Positions 1-9,000 of a DNA stretch of 35,118 bases are shown here, in pieces; position 1 is the stretch's first letter, and every line of letters begins with the position of its first letter. Position numbers and translations under genes: made by a program. This DNA comes from an uncultured Clostridia bacterium. GTDB lineage: Bacteria; Bacillota; Clostridia; Oscillospirales; Ruminococcaceae. Location of the stretch: assembly GCA_947630655.1 (NCBI GenBank), contig CANRIQ010000004.1, positions 1 to 35,118 on the forward strand, given 5' to 3'. Under the pieces are notes generated by a model that worked only from the letters and a program-made list of their open reading frames with translations, was not told the origin of the DNA and searched no databases.

Positions 1-231
1 ATGGACCTTAACCTTATCTCGGGCGGCAAGGCGGGCGGCGGAAGCGAGGATTTTGCGTTTGTAAGTCACGAGGTGCCGACGGTGAGCATGTTTCTCGTCG
101 CGGGAAGCTCAACCGACGGGTATACTTTCGGACAACATCACCCTAAAGTCCGCTTTGACGATTCGGTTTTGTATCTCGGGGCGGCGGCGGAGGCAAATCT
201 CGCGATTCGGTGGCTTGCCGAGCATAAATAA
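1..231 (+). CDS. M20-family metallopeptidase / amidohydrolase, C-terminal fragment (truncated by window start)
   Basis: ORF translation GGGSEDFAFVSHEVPTVSMFLVAG...GQHHPKVRFDDSVLYLGAAAEANLAIRWL resembles the C-terminus of M20 aminoacylase/amidohydrolases (SEDF and HHP..FD motifs). The ATG at 1 is probably internal. Confidence 0.75.
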   Translation: MDLNLISGGKAGGGSEDFAFVSHEVPTVSMFLVAGSSTDGYTFGQHHPKVRFDDSVLYLGAAAEANLAIRWLAEHK

Positions 232-264
232 CAACGCTTTCCGGCAATTTGTGATATATAATTC

Positions 265-289
265 GGGCTGTTTCGGACAGCCCTTTTTT
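265..289 (+). terminator. Rho-independent terminator
   Basis: GGGCTGT-TTCGG-ACAGCCC followed by TTTTTT, just downstream of the 1..231 ORF. Confidence 0.85.
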
Positions 290-302
290 GTGTTGTTTAT
301 AC

Positions 303-331
303 TTGACAAAATCGGGCGAAAGTGATAAAAT
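303..331 (+). promoter_or_regulatory. sigma-A-type promoter for the histidine kinase gene
   Basis: TTGACA (303-308), 17 bp spacer, TAAAAT (326-331). Confidence 0.6.
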
Positions 332-390
332 ATACTATAAGTGTAGTTATATGAAAAGCTTATCCGAAAACACAGGGAGGAGGAGAGTTT

Positions 391-2967
391 ATGGCGAAAA
401 ATTCCGAAAAGCACCTTAAGGCGGACAATTCGCTCTGGGCTACGGGAATTATTATTCTGGTGATACTTATAAGCCTTCTGGCGGCTTATTTAAGAATGTA
501 TACAATCCTGCGGGAAAGGTCTATACAGAGAATGGAGGAGGGAGTACAGCTTGTTGTGACGGAGGTTACGGCAAAGCTTAACCGCGACAGCCAAATTCTC
601 AACTCCACCGCGAAGCTGCTTTCAAGCGCGGACTCCTTCGACGCCGAAAGTGCGCGGGAAATAATCGCGGAGAATTCCACGCTTTTCGATACAATGAGCA
701 TTTGCATACTTATGCCCAACGAGACCATACTTTTCCCGAACGGCGAGATTGCCGACGCGACAAAAAGCGAGGATATTTCGTTTGCAGGGGAGTCGCAGCT
801 CGGGGAACACGTTTCCGACCGTGTTATCTCGATAAGCACGGGAAGACCCGTTTTGCGGCATTATGTTCCGATAATACGCGACGGGAAAGTCGCGGCGATG
901 CTTTACGGGGTGACCGAGCTTGACCAGTTCCAGAACGGTCTTAATATCGACAACATCTACAACGCCAGCGCGAGCGTTTATGTCATTGATACGCAGACGG
1001 GAGATCTCCTTGTAGACACCTTTCACGATGATTTGGGGAATACCGACGATTTCAGCAACAAGAACATTCCGCACGACACGAGAGACCGCATGGACTGGGA
1101 CGACCATTTAAAGCAGATTATGTCGCTTTCCACGGGGTATGTGGTGTTCCGCACGGTAGATACAGACGGCTGGGTGTACTTGTATTATGCGCCCGCGGGG
1201 ATAAACAAGTGGTCTATTTCCGTTCAGGTTCCCGAAAGGGAGGTTTTCGCGAGCGTTTATGCGGTTCAGAAGGTGTGGCTTATAGTGGGGTTGGTGCTGC
1301 TGGCGGCGATTGTTCTATACTACCTCTGGGTTCGGCAAAACGCCAAAAAAGCCACAACGCAGGCGGTAGAGCAGGCTGTCCTTACCGAAAAGCTGAAAAA
1401 AGCGGAAGCCGCAGACAAGGCGAAAAGCATGTTCTTGTCGAATATGTCGCACGACATTCGCACGCCTATGAACGCCATTATCGGCTATACAACGCTGGTT
1501 CAGGCAAATCTTGACAACCGCGCCAAAACCGAGGAATATCTGGGAAAAATCATGTCCTCGGGCAATCATTTGCTAAGCCTTATAAACGATATTCTGGATA
1601 TGAGCAGAATTGAGTCGGGAAAGCTGAATATCGAGGAGAAGGAATGCTCGATTTCGGATATTTTCCGCGATATGAGGAACATTATCCAGACGCAGATGAA
1701 GTCAAAGCAGCTAAACTTCTATATGGACACCGTGGACGTTATTGACGAGGATATTTACTGCGACAAGCTGCATGTAAATCAGGTTATTTTAAATCTTCTG
1801 TCAAACGCGATTAAATTCACGCCCGCGGGCGGCACGGTGGGACTTACCGTGCGGCAGAAGCCCAACGCTCCAAGCGGGTTCGGAGCGTATGAAATAACGG
1901 TTAAGGACACCGGCATCGGCATGAGCGAGGAGTTTACAAAGCACATTTTTGAGCCGTTCGAGCGCGAGCGCACCTCGACTATAAGCGGAATTCAGGGCAC
2001 GGGTTTAGGCATGGCGATTACGAAAAATATCGTGGACGCTATGGGCGGGACGATTGCCGTAACCTCCGAAAAGGGCAAGGGAACGGAGTTTGTGATAAAT
2101 CTTGAGTTCAGGCTTCAGTCAGAGCCGAGAAAAGCGGAGAAGGTCCGCGTGCTTGAGGGGCTTCGCGCGCTTATTGCGGACGACAACTTTGCCACCTGCG
2201 ACAGCGTGTCAAAAATGCTGCACCAGATAGGCATGCGCCCCGACTGGGTTCTTCACGGGAAGGAGGCTGTCCTCCACGCAAAGCAGGCATACGAGCTGGG
2301 CGACGAATACAAGGCGTATATAATCGACTGGCTGCTGCCCGACTTGAACGGTCTGGAGGTTGTGCGGCAAATCCGCGCCGTTATCGGAGATTCCGCTCCT
2401 ATTATAATAATCACCGCCTACGACTGGACGGATATTGAGGACGAGGCGCGAGCCGCGGGCGTTACGGCGTTTTGCAGCAAGCCGATTTTCCTGTCGGAGC
2501 TTCGCGATGTTCTCGCGTCGGCGGCGGGCGGGGAGGTTATCAGGAAAGGCGATAACAAGCCCGCCGTTATGCCGAATATCGAGGGCACAAGACTGCTGCT
2601 TGTCGAGGACAACGAGCTTAACCGCGAGATTGCCGAGGAGCTTCTCACCGAACGCGGATTTGTTGTAGAAAAAGCCGAAAACGGGCAGGTTGCCGTTGAC
2701 GCGGTGAAGAACTCCGCCGAGGGGTACTATAAGCTTATCCTCATGGACATTCAAATGCCCGTTATGGACGGCTATGACGCCACAAAAGCCATCCGCGCGC
2801 TTGCAAACCCCGCGCACGCGAATATCCCGATAATCGCGATGACCGCAAACGCTTTCGACGAGGACAAAAAGCTTGCTCTCGAATGCGGAATGAACGCGCA
2901 TATCGCAAAGCCTATCGACGTTGAAAAGCTTCTTGAAACTTTGGTTGATATTCTGAATAAGAATTAA
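391..2967 (+). CDS. Hybrid sensor histidine kinase: N-terminal TM / Cache-like sensor, HisKA, HATPase, two REC domains
   Basis: TM segment WATGIIILVILISLLAAYL; H-box FLSNMSHDIRTPMNAIIGY; HATPase motifs (NLLSNAIKFTPAGG, DTGIGM, GTGLGM); REC1 (IIDWLLPDLNG) and REC2 (LILMDIQMPVMDGYDATKAIR). GGGAGGAGGAG RBS upstream. Confidence 0.93.
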   Translation: MAKNSEKHLKADNSLWATGIIILVILISLLAAYLRMYTILRERSIQRMEEGVQLVVTEVTAKLNRDSQILNSTAKLLSSADSFDAESAREIIAENSTLFDTMSICILMPNETILFPNGEIADATKSEDISFAGESQLGEHVSDRVISISTGRPVLRHYVPIIRDGKVAAMLYGVTELDQFQNGLNIDNIYNASASVYVIDTQTGDLLVDTFHDDLGNTDDFSNKNIPHDTRDRMDWDDHLKQIMSLSTGYVVFRTVDTDGWVYLYYAPAGINKWSISVQVPEREVFASVYAVQKVWLIVGLVLLAAIVLYYLWVRQNAKKATTQAVEQAVLTEKLKKAEAADKAKSMFLSNMSHDIRTPMNAIIGYTTLVQANLDNRAKTEEYLGKIMSSGNHLLSLINDILDMSRIESGKLNIEEKECSISDIFRDMRNIIQTQMKSKQLNFYMDTVDVIDEDIYCDKLHVNQVILNLLSNAIKFTPAGGTVGLTVRQKPNAPSGFGAYEITVKDTGIGMSEEFTKHIFEPFERERTSTISGIQGTGLGMAITKNIVDAMGGTIAVTSEKGKGTEFVINLEFRLQSEPRKAEKVRVLEGLRALIADDNFATCDSVSKMLHQIGMRPDWVLHGKEAVLHAKQAYELGDEYKAYIIDWLLPDLNGLEVVRQIRAVIGDSAPIIIITAYDWTDIEDEARAAGVTAFCSKPIFLSELRDVLASAAGGEVIRKGDNKPAVMPNIEGTRLLLVEDNELNREIAEELLTERGFVVEKAENGQVAVDAVKNSAEGYYKLILMDIQMPVMDGYDATKAIRALANPAHANIPIIAMTANAFDEDKKLALECGMNAHIAKPIDVEKLLETLVDILNKN

Positions 2968-2980
2968 AAGAAATTAAAGA

Positions 2981-3016
2981 AAACAGCTCCGAAAACGCAT
3001 CGGAGCTGTTTTTTTG
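2981..3016. terminator. Rho-independent terminator, probably bidirectional between convergent genes
   Basis: AAACAGCTCCG-AAAACGCAT-CGGAGCTGTTTTTTT between the kinase stop (2967) and the dUTPase stop (3025). Confidence 0.85.
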
Positions 3017-3024
3017 TAACTTCA

Positions 3025-3513
3025 TTATCCCGTGCTTCCGAAGCCGCCGTTTCGCAGAGCGGTAGCCGTGTCGGAACGCGTTATGCCGTACTCGGTGAAA
3101 ATGCCCTGTGCAAAGCCGCTTCCTGCGGGAATGAAAAGAGGTTTCCCTTCGCGGGAGTCGTTGGTGATTTTCACGAAAATATGACCCTCGTTGTCGGAGA
3201 AAAAATAATCGCTGTCGATAATGCCGACGGTGTTGTCAAGCTGCAAGCGGAATTTGAAGCCCAGCCCGCTTCTGGGGTACAACGACAGCACCCACCCCTC
3301 GTCTATCTCGGCTCTTATGCCCGTCGGGATTTTCGCGGTTTCGCCCGCCTTCAGCTCGATATCAAACGGCGCGAAAAAATCGTACCCCGCCGACCCCGCA
3401 GTCGCCCTGCACGGGAACTTTAACGCGCGGTAGATCTCCTCCGCGTTTTCGCGTGCGCAGTCTTCGCAAAAACGCGCCATACTCACCTTGTGAAATTCCG
3501 CTATTCGTTTCAT
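3025..3513 (-). CDS. dut: dUTP diphosphatase (dUTPase)-like protein
   Basis: Translation from M at 3513: ATAGSAGYDFFAPFDIELKAGETAKIPTGIRAEI...LYPRSGLGFKFRLQLDNTVGIIDSDY...GSGFAQGIF...RNGGFGSTG; trimeric dUTPase motifs 1-5. The listed ORF start at 3660 is upstream of the likely start. Confidence 0.9.
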   Translation of the reverse strand: MKRIAEFHKVSMARFCEDCARENAEEIYRALKFPCRATAGSAGYDFFAPFDIELKAGETAKIPTGIRAEIDEGWVLSLYPRSGLGFKFRLQLDNTVGIIDSDYFFSDNEGHIFVKITNDSREGKPLFIPAGSGFAQGIFTEYGITRSDTATALRNGGFGSTG

Positions 3514-3527
3514 ATGTATACTCCTTA

Positions 3528-4067
3528 TCAAACTATTCTGAAATCCTCCCAGCTCTCCCAGAACAGATCGCTGTATTTTTGCGGCTCGCCCTCGCGGGAA
3601 GCCACCGCGTCGCGTATCGCCGCGACAAAAAAACCCGCGCTTTTGGCGGTGCGGATACAATATTCCGCGTCCTCAAACACCGCGCAGTCGGAAATTTCCG
3701 CGCCAAGCCGCCTTGCCGCTTCAAGGTAGATGTCGGGCTTTTCTTTGAATGCGTGAACGTCAAAGCTGTCGATGTAGAATTCCATAAAATCCATAAGCCC
3801 CGTGCGGTCAAGAAAGGGCTGCGCCACGTCGCGGCGCGTACCCGTCGCAATGCACATTTTTATCCCCGCCGCCCGAACGCTTTGAAGGACTTTTATAACT
3901 CCCGGCTTCAGCATTATGTCGTTTCGGTAATGTCCGCGCATTACGTCAAACACCGCGGTTACCTTCGCAACGTCGGAAAAATCCGTAACATGCACGGATT
4001 CCTTCCTCCACCACTCCATGCTGTCGCACAGGGTGCCGTCCATATCGAATATGTAAAAATGTTTCAT
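3528..4067 (-). CDS. HAD-superfamily hydrolase (phosphoglycolate phosphatase-like)
   Basis: MKHFYIFDMDGTLCDSMEWW (HAD motif I), CIATGTRRDVA (motif II), VFEDAEYCIRTAKSAGFFVAAI (motif IV). Confidence 0.85.
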   Translation of the reverse strand: MKHFYIFDMDGTLCDSMEWWRKESVHVTDFSDVAKVTAVFDVMRGHYRNDIMLKPGVIKVLQSVRAAGIKMCIATGTRRDVAQPFLDRTGLMDFMEFYIDSFDVHAFKEKPDIYLEAARRLGAEISDCAVFEDAEYCIRTAKSAGFFVAAIRDAVASREGEPQKYSDLFWESWEDFRIV

Positions 4068-4165
4068 AAACTCCCCGTTTCAAAAAATTTGTAACACTCC
4101 TTATATTGTAACACACCTTTAAATTTATTACAACCCCTTTTTCAACTATTTTTGACGAATTCCTC

Positions 4166-4194
4166 TTGACAAATCGCAATATTTGTGTTATGGT
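4166..4194 (+). promoter_or_regulatory. Putative promoter for the ABC transporter operon
   Basis: TTGACA (4166-4171), 17 bp, TATGGT (4189-4194). Confidence 0.5.
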
Positions 4195-4237
4195 TATAAG
4201 TAACGACTAAAATATGGTTTTTGAGGAGAAAATTGCT

Positions 4238-5125
4238 ATGGTAAAAATCAGAGGTCTTACAAAAAGCTACAAAAAATTCCCGGTACTCCGCGGTCTTAAT
4301 ATGGATATCGAGGACGGAGACGTTTACGGCTTTCTCGGGCGGAACGGCTGCGGAAAAACCACCACTATGAACATCATCTGCGATATTATCCCGAAGGACG
4401 GCGGAGAAATCACTATCGGAAACAGCAAAAAGGTTAATATCGGCTATCTTCCCGAAAGCCCGATGATTTTCGGGTATATGACCGCGAAGGAATATCTCGA
4501 ATACGTCGGAGCGTGCGCGGAATACGACGGGGATATTTCAAAACGCGCCGACGAGGTGCTGGATATCGTGGGACTTACCGCAAGCGCGAACCGCCGCACA
4601 AAGGGCTTTTCCCGCGGTATGACGCAAAGGCTCGGAATGGGGGCGGCGATTTTCAAAAATCCCGAGCTGCTGATTTTCGACGAGCCTACTTCCGCGCTTG
4701 ACCCGCAGGGGCGGCTTGAGGTTATCGATATAATATCTAAACTCAAGAGCATGGGAAGCACCATCGTGCTGTCTACGCATATTCTGTCCGACGTCGAGCG
4801 CGTCGCAAACCGCATAGGAATAGTCCGGGACGGCGTTCTCGCCGAGGAGGGCGATATGCGCGAAATTTTAAGGCGGCACGGCGGGGACGTTGTGTGCCTT
4901 AGAGTAAGAGGTTTAACGCAGGAAAACAAGATTGAGCTTTTGAAGGTGGATTTTGCCCGCGCGGAATTCAACGACCAGACGGGGCTGTTCCGCTTCGGCT
5001 CGGAAAACGCCGAGGATACCGCAAAAAGGCTTACAAAGCTGATTGCCGAAAAGGATATGATTATAGAGGAATTTTCTATAGGCACGGCAACGCTTGAAGA
5101 AGTTTTCAGACAGGTAGCGGGTTAA
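4238..5125 (+). CDS. ABC transporter ATP-binding protein
   Basis: Walker A GRNGCGKTT; signature FSRGMTQRLGMG; Walker B LLIFDEPTSALDPQGR; H-loop LSTHIL. GAGGAG RBS favours the ATG at 4238 over 4214. Confidence 0.93.
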   Translation: MVKIRGLTKSYKKFPVLRGLNMDIEDGDVYGFLGRNGCGKTTTMNIICDIIPKDGGEITIGNSKKVNIGYLPESPMIFGYMTAKEYLEYVGACAEYDGDISKRADEVLDIVGLTASANRRTKGFSRGMTQRLGMGAAIFKNPELLIFDEPTSALDPQGRLEVIDIISKLKSMGSTIVLSTHILSDVERVANRIGIVRDGVLAEEGDMREILRRHGGDVVCLRVRGLTQENKIELLKVDFARAEFNDQTGLFRFGSENAEDTAKRLTKLIAEKDMIIEEFSIGTATLEEVFRQVAG

Positions 5126-5141
5126 GATAAAGGAGATTGTT

Positions 5142-6071
5142 ATGAATAATCAGCTTAAATTCAGCTTTAAAAAGGAGTTCTCGCAGTTCTGGAGAACCTT
5201 CAGACTTATGGGGATTGTAATTCTCGTGTTCTCGTTCGCGCTGTCAAGTCCGCTTATGTTCAAATTCGTGGACGTGATGATGAGCACGATGTTCCCCGCG
5301 GACGAACAGAGCATATCCGAAAGTTTAACGGCAGACAGCGGCTCTGACAACCCGCTGCAATACTTTGACGGCACGGCGGGCATTTCCACCGATGAAATTC
5401 TCGGTGACGCCGATCTGGAGGAAATTTTGGGGATTTATTCCGACGCGGGATTTATGTTCGCGACAACGCTTGTTTCGTTCGCGACATACTCGCTGCTGAT
5501 AATAATGATTTTGCTTATGCCGGCTGCCGGCGGCGAGCAGAAAAAACGCGCGATGATTGTGCCGATGTGCAGCGGCTTGAAGTACAACAACTACCTTTTG
5601 CCGAAATTTATCATTTACCCCGCGTTCGTTTTTTCGGTGCATTTTCTGGCGGGAATGACGGCGGGCGGACTGTGCAATATGCTGTTTTCGCACAACAAGG
5701 TCTCCTTCGGGGCAATGACCCTCGGCTCTGCGCTTATCTCGGTGTATACGACGTTTATAGTCACGATTTTCCTCGCGGTGGGGCTTTGCACCTCGCGCCC
5801 GGGAGTTGCCGCTCCGCTTATATTTGTCGGGCAGATGATTCTTGAAACACTGTTAGACAGCCTCGGGATAACGGATTATCACCCGATTGCTATCCCCGGC
5901 TATATCAACGCGATTGTGTCCTCCGGCTACGTTCTTTCGGAACACGCGGCGGCTATCGCGGTGTCGGTGGGTATAGCGGTGGTTGTCGGAGTGCTGATGT
6001 ATTTCCTGACGCTCGGGGTTCTCAAAGCAAAAAAAATCAACAACCAGGAGGAGGAAACTCCCGAATTTTAA
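5142..6071 (+). CDS. ABC transporter permease (multi-TM membrane protein)
   Basis: Multiple hydrophobic TM segments, AAGGAG RBS, directly downstream of the ATPase gene. Confidence 0.8.
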   Translation: MNNQLKFSFKKEFSQFWRTFRLMGIVILVFSFALSSPLMFKFVDVMMSTMFPADEQSISESLTADSGSDNPLQYFDGTAGISTDEILGDADLEEILGIYSDAGFMFATTLVSFATYSLLIIMILLMPAAGGEQKKRAMIVPMCSGLKYNNYLLPKFIIYPAFVFSVHFLAGMTAGGLCNMLFSHNKVSFGAMTLGSALISVYTTFIVTIFLAVGLCTSRPGVAAPLIFVGQMILETLLDSLGITDYHPIAIPGYINAIVSSGYVLSEHAAAIAVSVGIAVVVGVLMYFLTLGVLKAKKINNQEEETPEF

Positions 6072-6083
6072 CGGAGGCAAACT

Positions 6084-6944
6084 ATGATTGAGTTCAAAAA
6101 AGAGCTTGAAAAGCTGGCAAGAAATTCCATAAGCGTGCAGATTTCCGGGAAAGCCGACGGCAGGGTCGGCGAGTCGCGGTTCGGCGGCGCGCCCGACGTT
6201 CCGAAGCATTTTAAGTGGGAGAGCTACAAGGGCTTCGGAATGTACGACGACGTGAAGAAATCCCGCCCGCTGGCGTTTCTGGCGCAGATTAACCTTGCGG
6301 ACGCGGCAAAATTTGACAGCGAGGGTCTGCTCCCGAAAACGGGGCTGTTGTCGTTTTTCTACGAGATTGAATCGAATTGCTGGGGCTACGACCCGAAGGA
6401 CAAGGGCTGTGCGAGAGTTTATTATTTCGAGGATATTTCAAAGCTCTCCCCTGCAAAATTCCCGAAGGATCTCTCCGAAGAATACAGATTTCCCGCGTAT
6501 AAATTCTTGTTTAAGAGCGAGTTGTCATACCCCTGTTTCGAGGATTTTCTTACCTACCACCCGAATGCAGACAAAATGTGGGACGAGTTTTCAAAAGCGC
6601 AACAATCACTTAAAATTCCCGATGAAATCGCGGAAAACGAACATCGGATGCTGGGGTTTGCGGACGTAATTCAAGGCAAGATGACGAGCGAGTGCGAGCT
6701 TATATCGCGGGGGTATTACCTCGGAAACAGCGAGGGCTATGCGAAAATAACCCCACAGGACCGCCAGGAGTCCGAACAATGCAAGGACTGGATTTTGCTG
6801 TTTCAGCTCGATTCAATGCGCATGGAGGAGGACGGTTTCGAGCTTATGTGGGGAGACTGCGGAATGCTGTATTTCTACATCAGAAAACAGGATCTGGCGG
6901 CGAGGAATTTCAATAATGTATGGATGATTTCCCAGTGTTGCTAA
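6084..6944 (+). CDS. DUF1963 / YwqG-family protein
   Basis: FGGAPDVPKHFKWESYKG...PLAFLAQINLADAAKFDSEGLLPKTGLLSFFYEIE...MLGFADVIQGKMTSECELISRG...DWILLFQLDSMRMEEDGFELMWGDCGMLYFYIRKQDL, the YwqG pattern. Confidence 0.85.
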   Translation: MIEFKKELEKLARNSISVQISGKADGRVGESRFGGAPDVPKHFKWESYKGFGMYDDVKKSRPLAFLAQINLADAAKFDSEGLLPKTGLLSFFYEIESNCWGYDPKDKGCARVYYFEDISKLSPAKFPKDLSEEYRFPAYKFLFKSELSYPCFEDFLTYHPNADKMWDEFSKAQQSLKIPDEIAENEHRMLGFADVIQGKMTSECELISRGYYLGNSEGYAKITPQDRQESEQCKDWILLFQLDSMRMEEDGFELMWGDCGMLYFYIRKQDLAARNFNNVWMISQCC

Positions 6945-6952
6945 AACAAAAA

Positions 6953-6980
6953 CTGCTGTGTAAAAACAGCAGTTTTTTTA
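6953..6980. terminator. Rho-independent terminator between convergent genes
   Basis: AACTGCTGTGTAAAAACAGCAGTTTTTTTA hairpin plus T-tract after the DUF1963 stop. Confidence 0.8.
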
Positions 6981-6988
6981 TATGAATT

Positions 6989-7903
6989 TCAGGCTTTTGT
7001 AAACTCCGCGAGGTATTCGAGAACGGCTATCAGCTCCTCCTCCGACAAGCCCCGCGCGGAAACGCCCACGGCAAGCTCTCCCGCGGAAAATTCGGCGTAA
7101 TAGAAGTCTCTCGCACGCATGTTTTCGTCCCAGCCCTCGCCTAAAATTTCCTTTGCAATGCGCATTTTGGTGTTTGCAATTTCCGACTGCGGGAGCTGTT
7201 TTACCTCGTCGGCGTTGAGGTTGCCTTTTAACCACCACGGGATAAATTCGCTGCGGCTAAACGTAACGTTTACGCCCTTCGTGCCGTCGTCGTTTTCAAA
7301 ACTGAACACCTGGCTGTCAAAACGCTCGTCGACCTGCCACGAGGTTTGAAGTTCGCTTTCGTCGCCGTCAAAGTCGAGGCTCACACGGTAGCCGTATTTT
7401 CCGCGCTCGCCCGGAATACCGCACTCCGGAGGCACTTCAGAAAAATTCGGCAGGGAAAAATCCGCGCTTAAACCGAAATGCGAAAGCGTGTCCTCGCGGG
7501 TGCGCTCGCAAAACCGCCCGTAGGGGAAAAAACTGCCCTCCCACGGCTTGGGAATGTTGACTGTGCCGATGTTTACCGTGTTTTGGTGTTTTGGCAAGCT
7601 CTCAACAGAGCTTTGCTCCTGCGGCAAAATCGTACTGCTTTGGGTGTAATTCGCCGATGTTTCCGGCAAATTCGGCACGCTCTCGGCGGTGCTTTGCGTT
7701 TGCGGCGAAATCGTGCTTTGAGTGATATTTTGTTCGGACAAATTTTGCTGCCGAGCGGCAACAAAAATCACTCCCGCGCACGCTAAACTCCCGCCTGCGG
7801 CAAGCGTTGCCGTGCGGACATTTTCGCGGATTTTGAGCTTTCGCGCCGCAAGCTCGTCGCGGCGGCGGATAACATATTCATAACATTCTTCACAAGTCTT
7901 CAT
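6989..7903 (-). CDS. Anti-sigma factor-like membrane protein with S/T/Q-rich extracytoplasmic linker
   Basis: Start overlaps the 3' end of the ECF sigma gene. Short cytoplasmic MKTCEECYEYVIRRRDELAARK segment, one TM (TATLAAGGSLACAGVIFVA), S/T/Q-rich linker, then a globular C-terminal domain. Confidence 0.6.
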   Translation of the reverse strand: MKTCEECYEYVIRRRDELAARKLKIRENVRTATLAAGGSLACAGVIFVAARQQNLSEQNITQSTISPQTQSTAESVPNLPETSANYTQSSTILPQEQSSVESLPKHQNTVNIGTVNIPKPWEGSFFPYGRFCERTREDTLSHFGLSADFSLPNFSEVPPECGIPGERGKYGYRVSLDFDGDESELQTSWQVDERFDSQVFSFENDDGTKGVNVTFSRSEFIPWWLKGNLNADEVKQLPQSEIANTKMRIAKEILGEGWDENMRARDFYYAEFSAGELAVGVSARGLSEEELIAVLEYLAEFTKA

Positions 7904-8444
7904 AGGTGTAACCCTCCTTTTCAAGTTCGGCTTTCAGAGCCTGTCTTGCGCGGTGCAGAAGCACCTTTACGGCGGCTTCGGATTTCTTCATAACGGCGGC
8001 AATTTCCCTGCCCGAAAATTCCTCGAAATACATAAGCCAAAGGCATTGGGAATACTCCGCCTTAAGCCGCCCCATCGCGGAATAAATCCTCCGGTTTCGC
8101 TCCTTTATAAAGAACGTTTCCTCGATATCCTCGGCGGCGGGCAGATCGTGTTCCTCGTCCAGCGGCTCGATTTTTCGTCGGCTGTTTCGGCGGATTTCAG
8201 ACAACGCTATGTTTCTTCCGACAGCGTAAAGAAACGTCCCGAAGGACGATTTTCCGCTGAATTTAGGTTTTTTGTAAGCAAGCTTTAAAAACGTTTCACA
8301 GCAAAGTTCGTCGGCTAATTCAAGGTTGTGAACATAGCTGTTTAGATACAAAACAAGCCCGTTTTTGTACTCGCGGATTATCTCCGCAAGCGCGCTGTCG
8401 TCGCCGTCAAGATACCTCAAATACCGCTTATACGCGTTTTCCAT
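7890..8444 (-). CDS. ECF-type RNA polymerase sigma factor (sigma-70 family)
   Basis: Region 2 (LADELCCETFLKLAYKKPKFSGKSSFGTFLYAVGRNIALSEIRRN) and region 4 (YSQCLWLMYFEEFSGREIAAVMKKSEAAVKVLLHRARQALKAEL). Start MENAYKRYLRYL at 8444 preceded by an RBS. Confidence 0.9.
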   Translation of the reverse strand: MENAYKRYLRYLDGDDSALAEIIREYKNGLVLYLNSYVHNLELADELCCETFLKLAYKKPKFSGKSSFGTFLYAVGRNIALSEIRRNSRRKIEPLDEEHDLPAAEDIEETFFIKERNRRIYSAMGRLKAEYSQCLWLMYFEEFSGREIAAVMKKSEAAVKVLLHRARQALKAELEKEGYTYEDL

Positions 8445-8494
8445 TATATTTCCCCTTTTCAAACGGATTGCCGGCAATTTTCCCGTTCAATTAT

Positions 8495-8523
8495 TAGTCG
8501 CTTAAAACGGGGAAAAGGTTACA
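8495..8523 (-). promoter_or_regulatory. Putative ECF-type autoregulated promoter
   Basis: Minus strand reads TGTAACC-TTTTCCCCGTTTTAAG-CGACTAAT upstream of the sigma gene: an AAC-type -35 and a CGA(C)TA-type -10, 17 nt apart. Confidence 0.4.
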
Positions 8524-8528
8524 CTTAA

Positions 8529-8562
8529 TACAAAAATTCCCCGAACAAACCGCCCGGGGAAT
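8529..8562 (-). terminator. Terminator downstream of the AT-rich orphan ORF
   Basis: ATTCCCC GAACAAACCGCCC GGGGAAT, followed on the minus strand by TTTTTG. Confidence 0.6.
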
Positions 8563-8592
8563 TTGCTTTACGCGCTCTTTAAGGCGCGCTTC

Positions 8593-9000
8593 TTATTCTG
8601 TATCGAAACGCATATCCAGCAAACTAAATGTCTTCCTATCCTCGTAGCATTTGGGTTCTTCCCACGGTTCATCCCAATGCAAATAGGGGAATTGTTTGAC
8701 AAATTGCCCAAAATCATCTATATACCAATTTTCATTGTCAAAACTTTCGACATTTTTGATATAAATTTGATTAAAATCCATTAATTGACTTGATTTAACA
8801 AAGGCAATTTTGTATATCCTATGCATCAATACAACTAACTGACCGTCATTCTTATCACATAACTGTACCCACGATGTTTCATTGTATTTTAAAACAACAT
8901 TAAGCTTTTTTTCAAATGCAGAAATCAAATGATCAATTTCTCCGTCACAATAAGACCCATATTTTAAAGAATTACTAATTACTTCAGAAAAATTGATCAT
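8593..9000 (-). CDS. Hypothetical protein, 135 aa, in an AT-rich island
   Basis: Intact ORF with GAGGTG RBS before MINFSEVISNSLKYGSYCDGEIDHLI...; no family recognised. Confidence 0.7.
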   Translation of the reverse strand: MINFSEVISNSLKYGSYCDGEIDHLISAFEKKLNVVLKYNETSWVQLCDKNDGQLVVLMHRIYKIAFVKSSQLMDFNQIYIKNVESFDNENWYIDDFGQFVKQFPYLHWDEPWEEPKCYEDRKTFSLLDMRFDTE

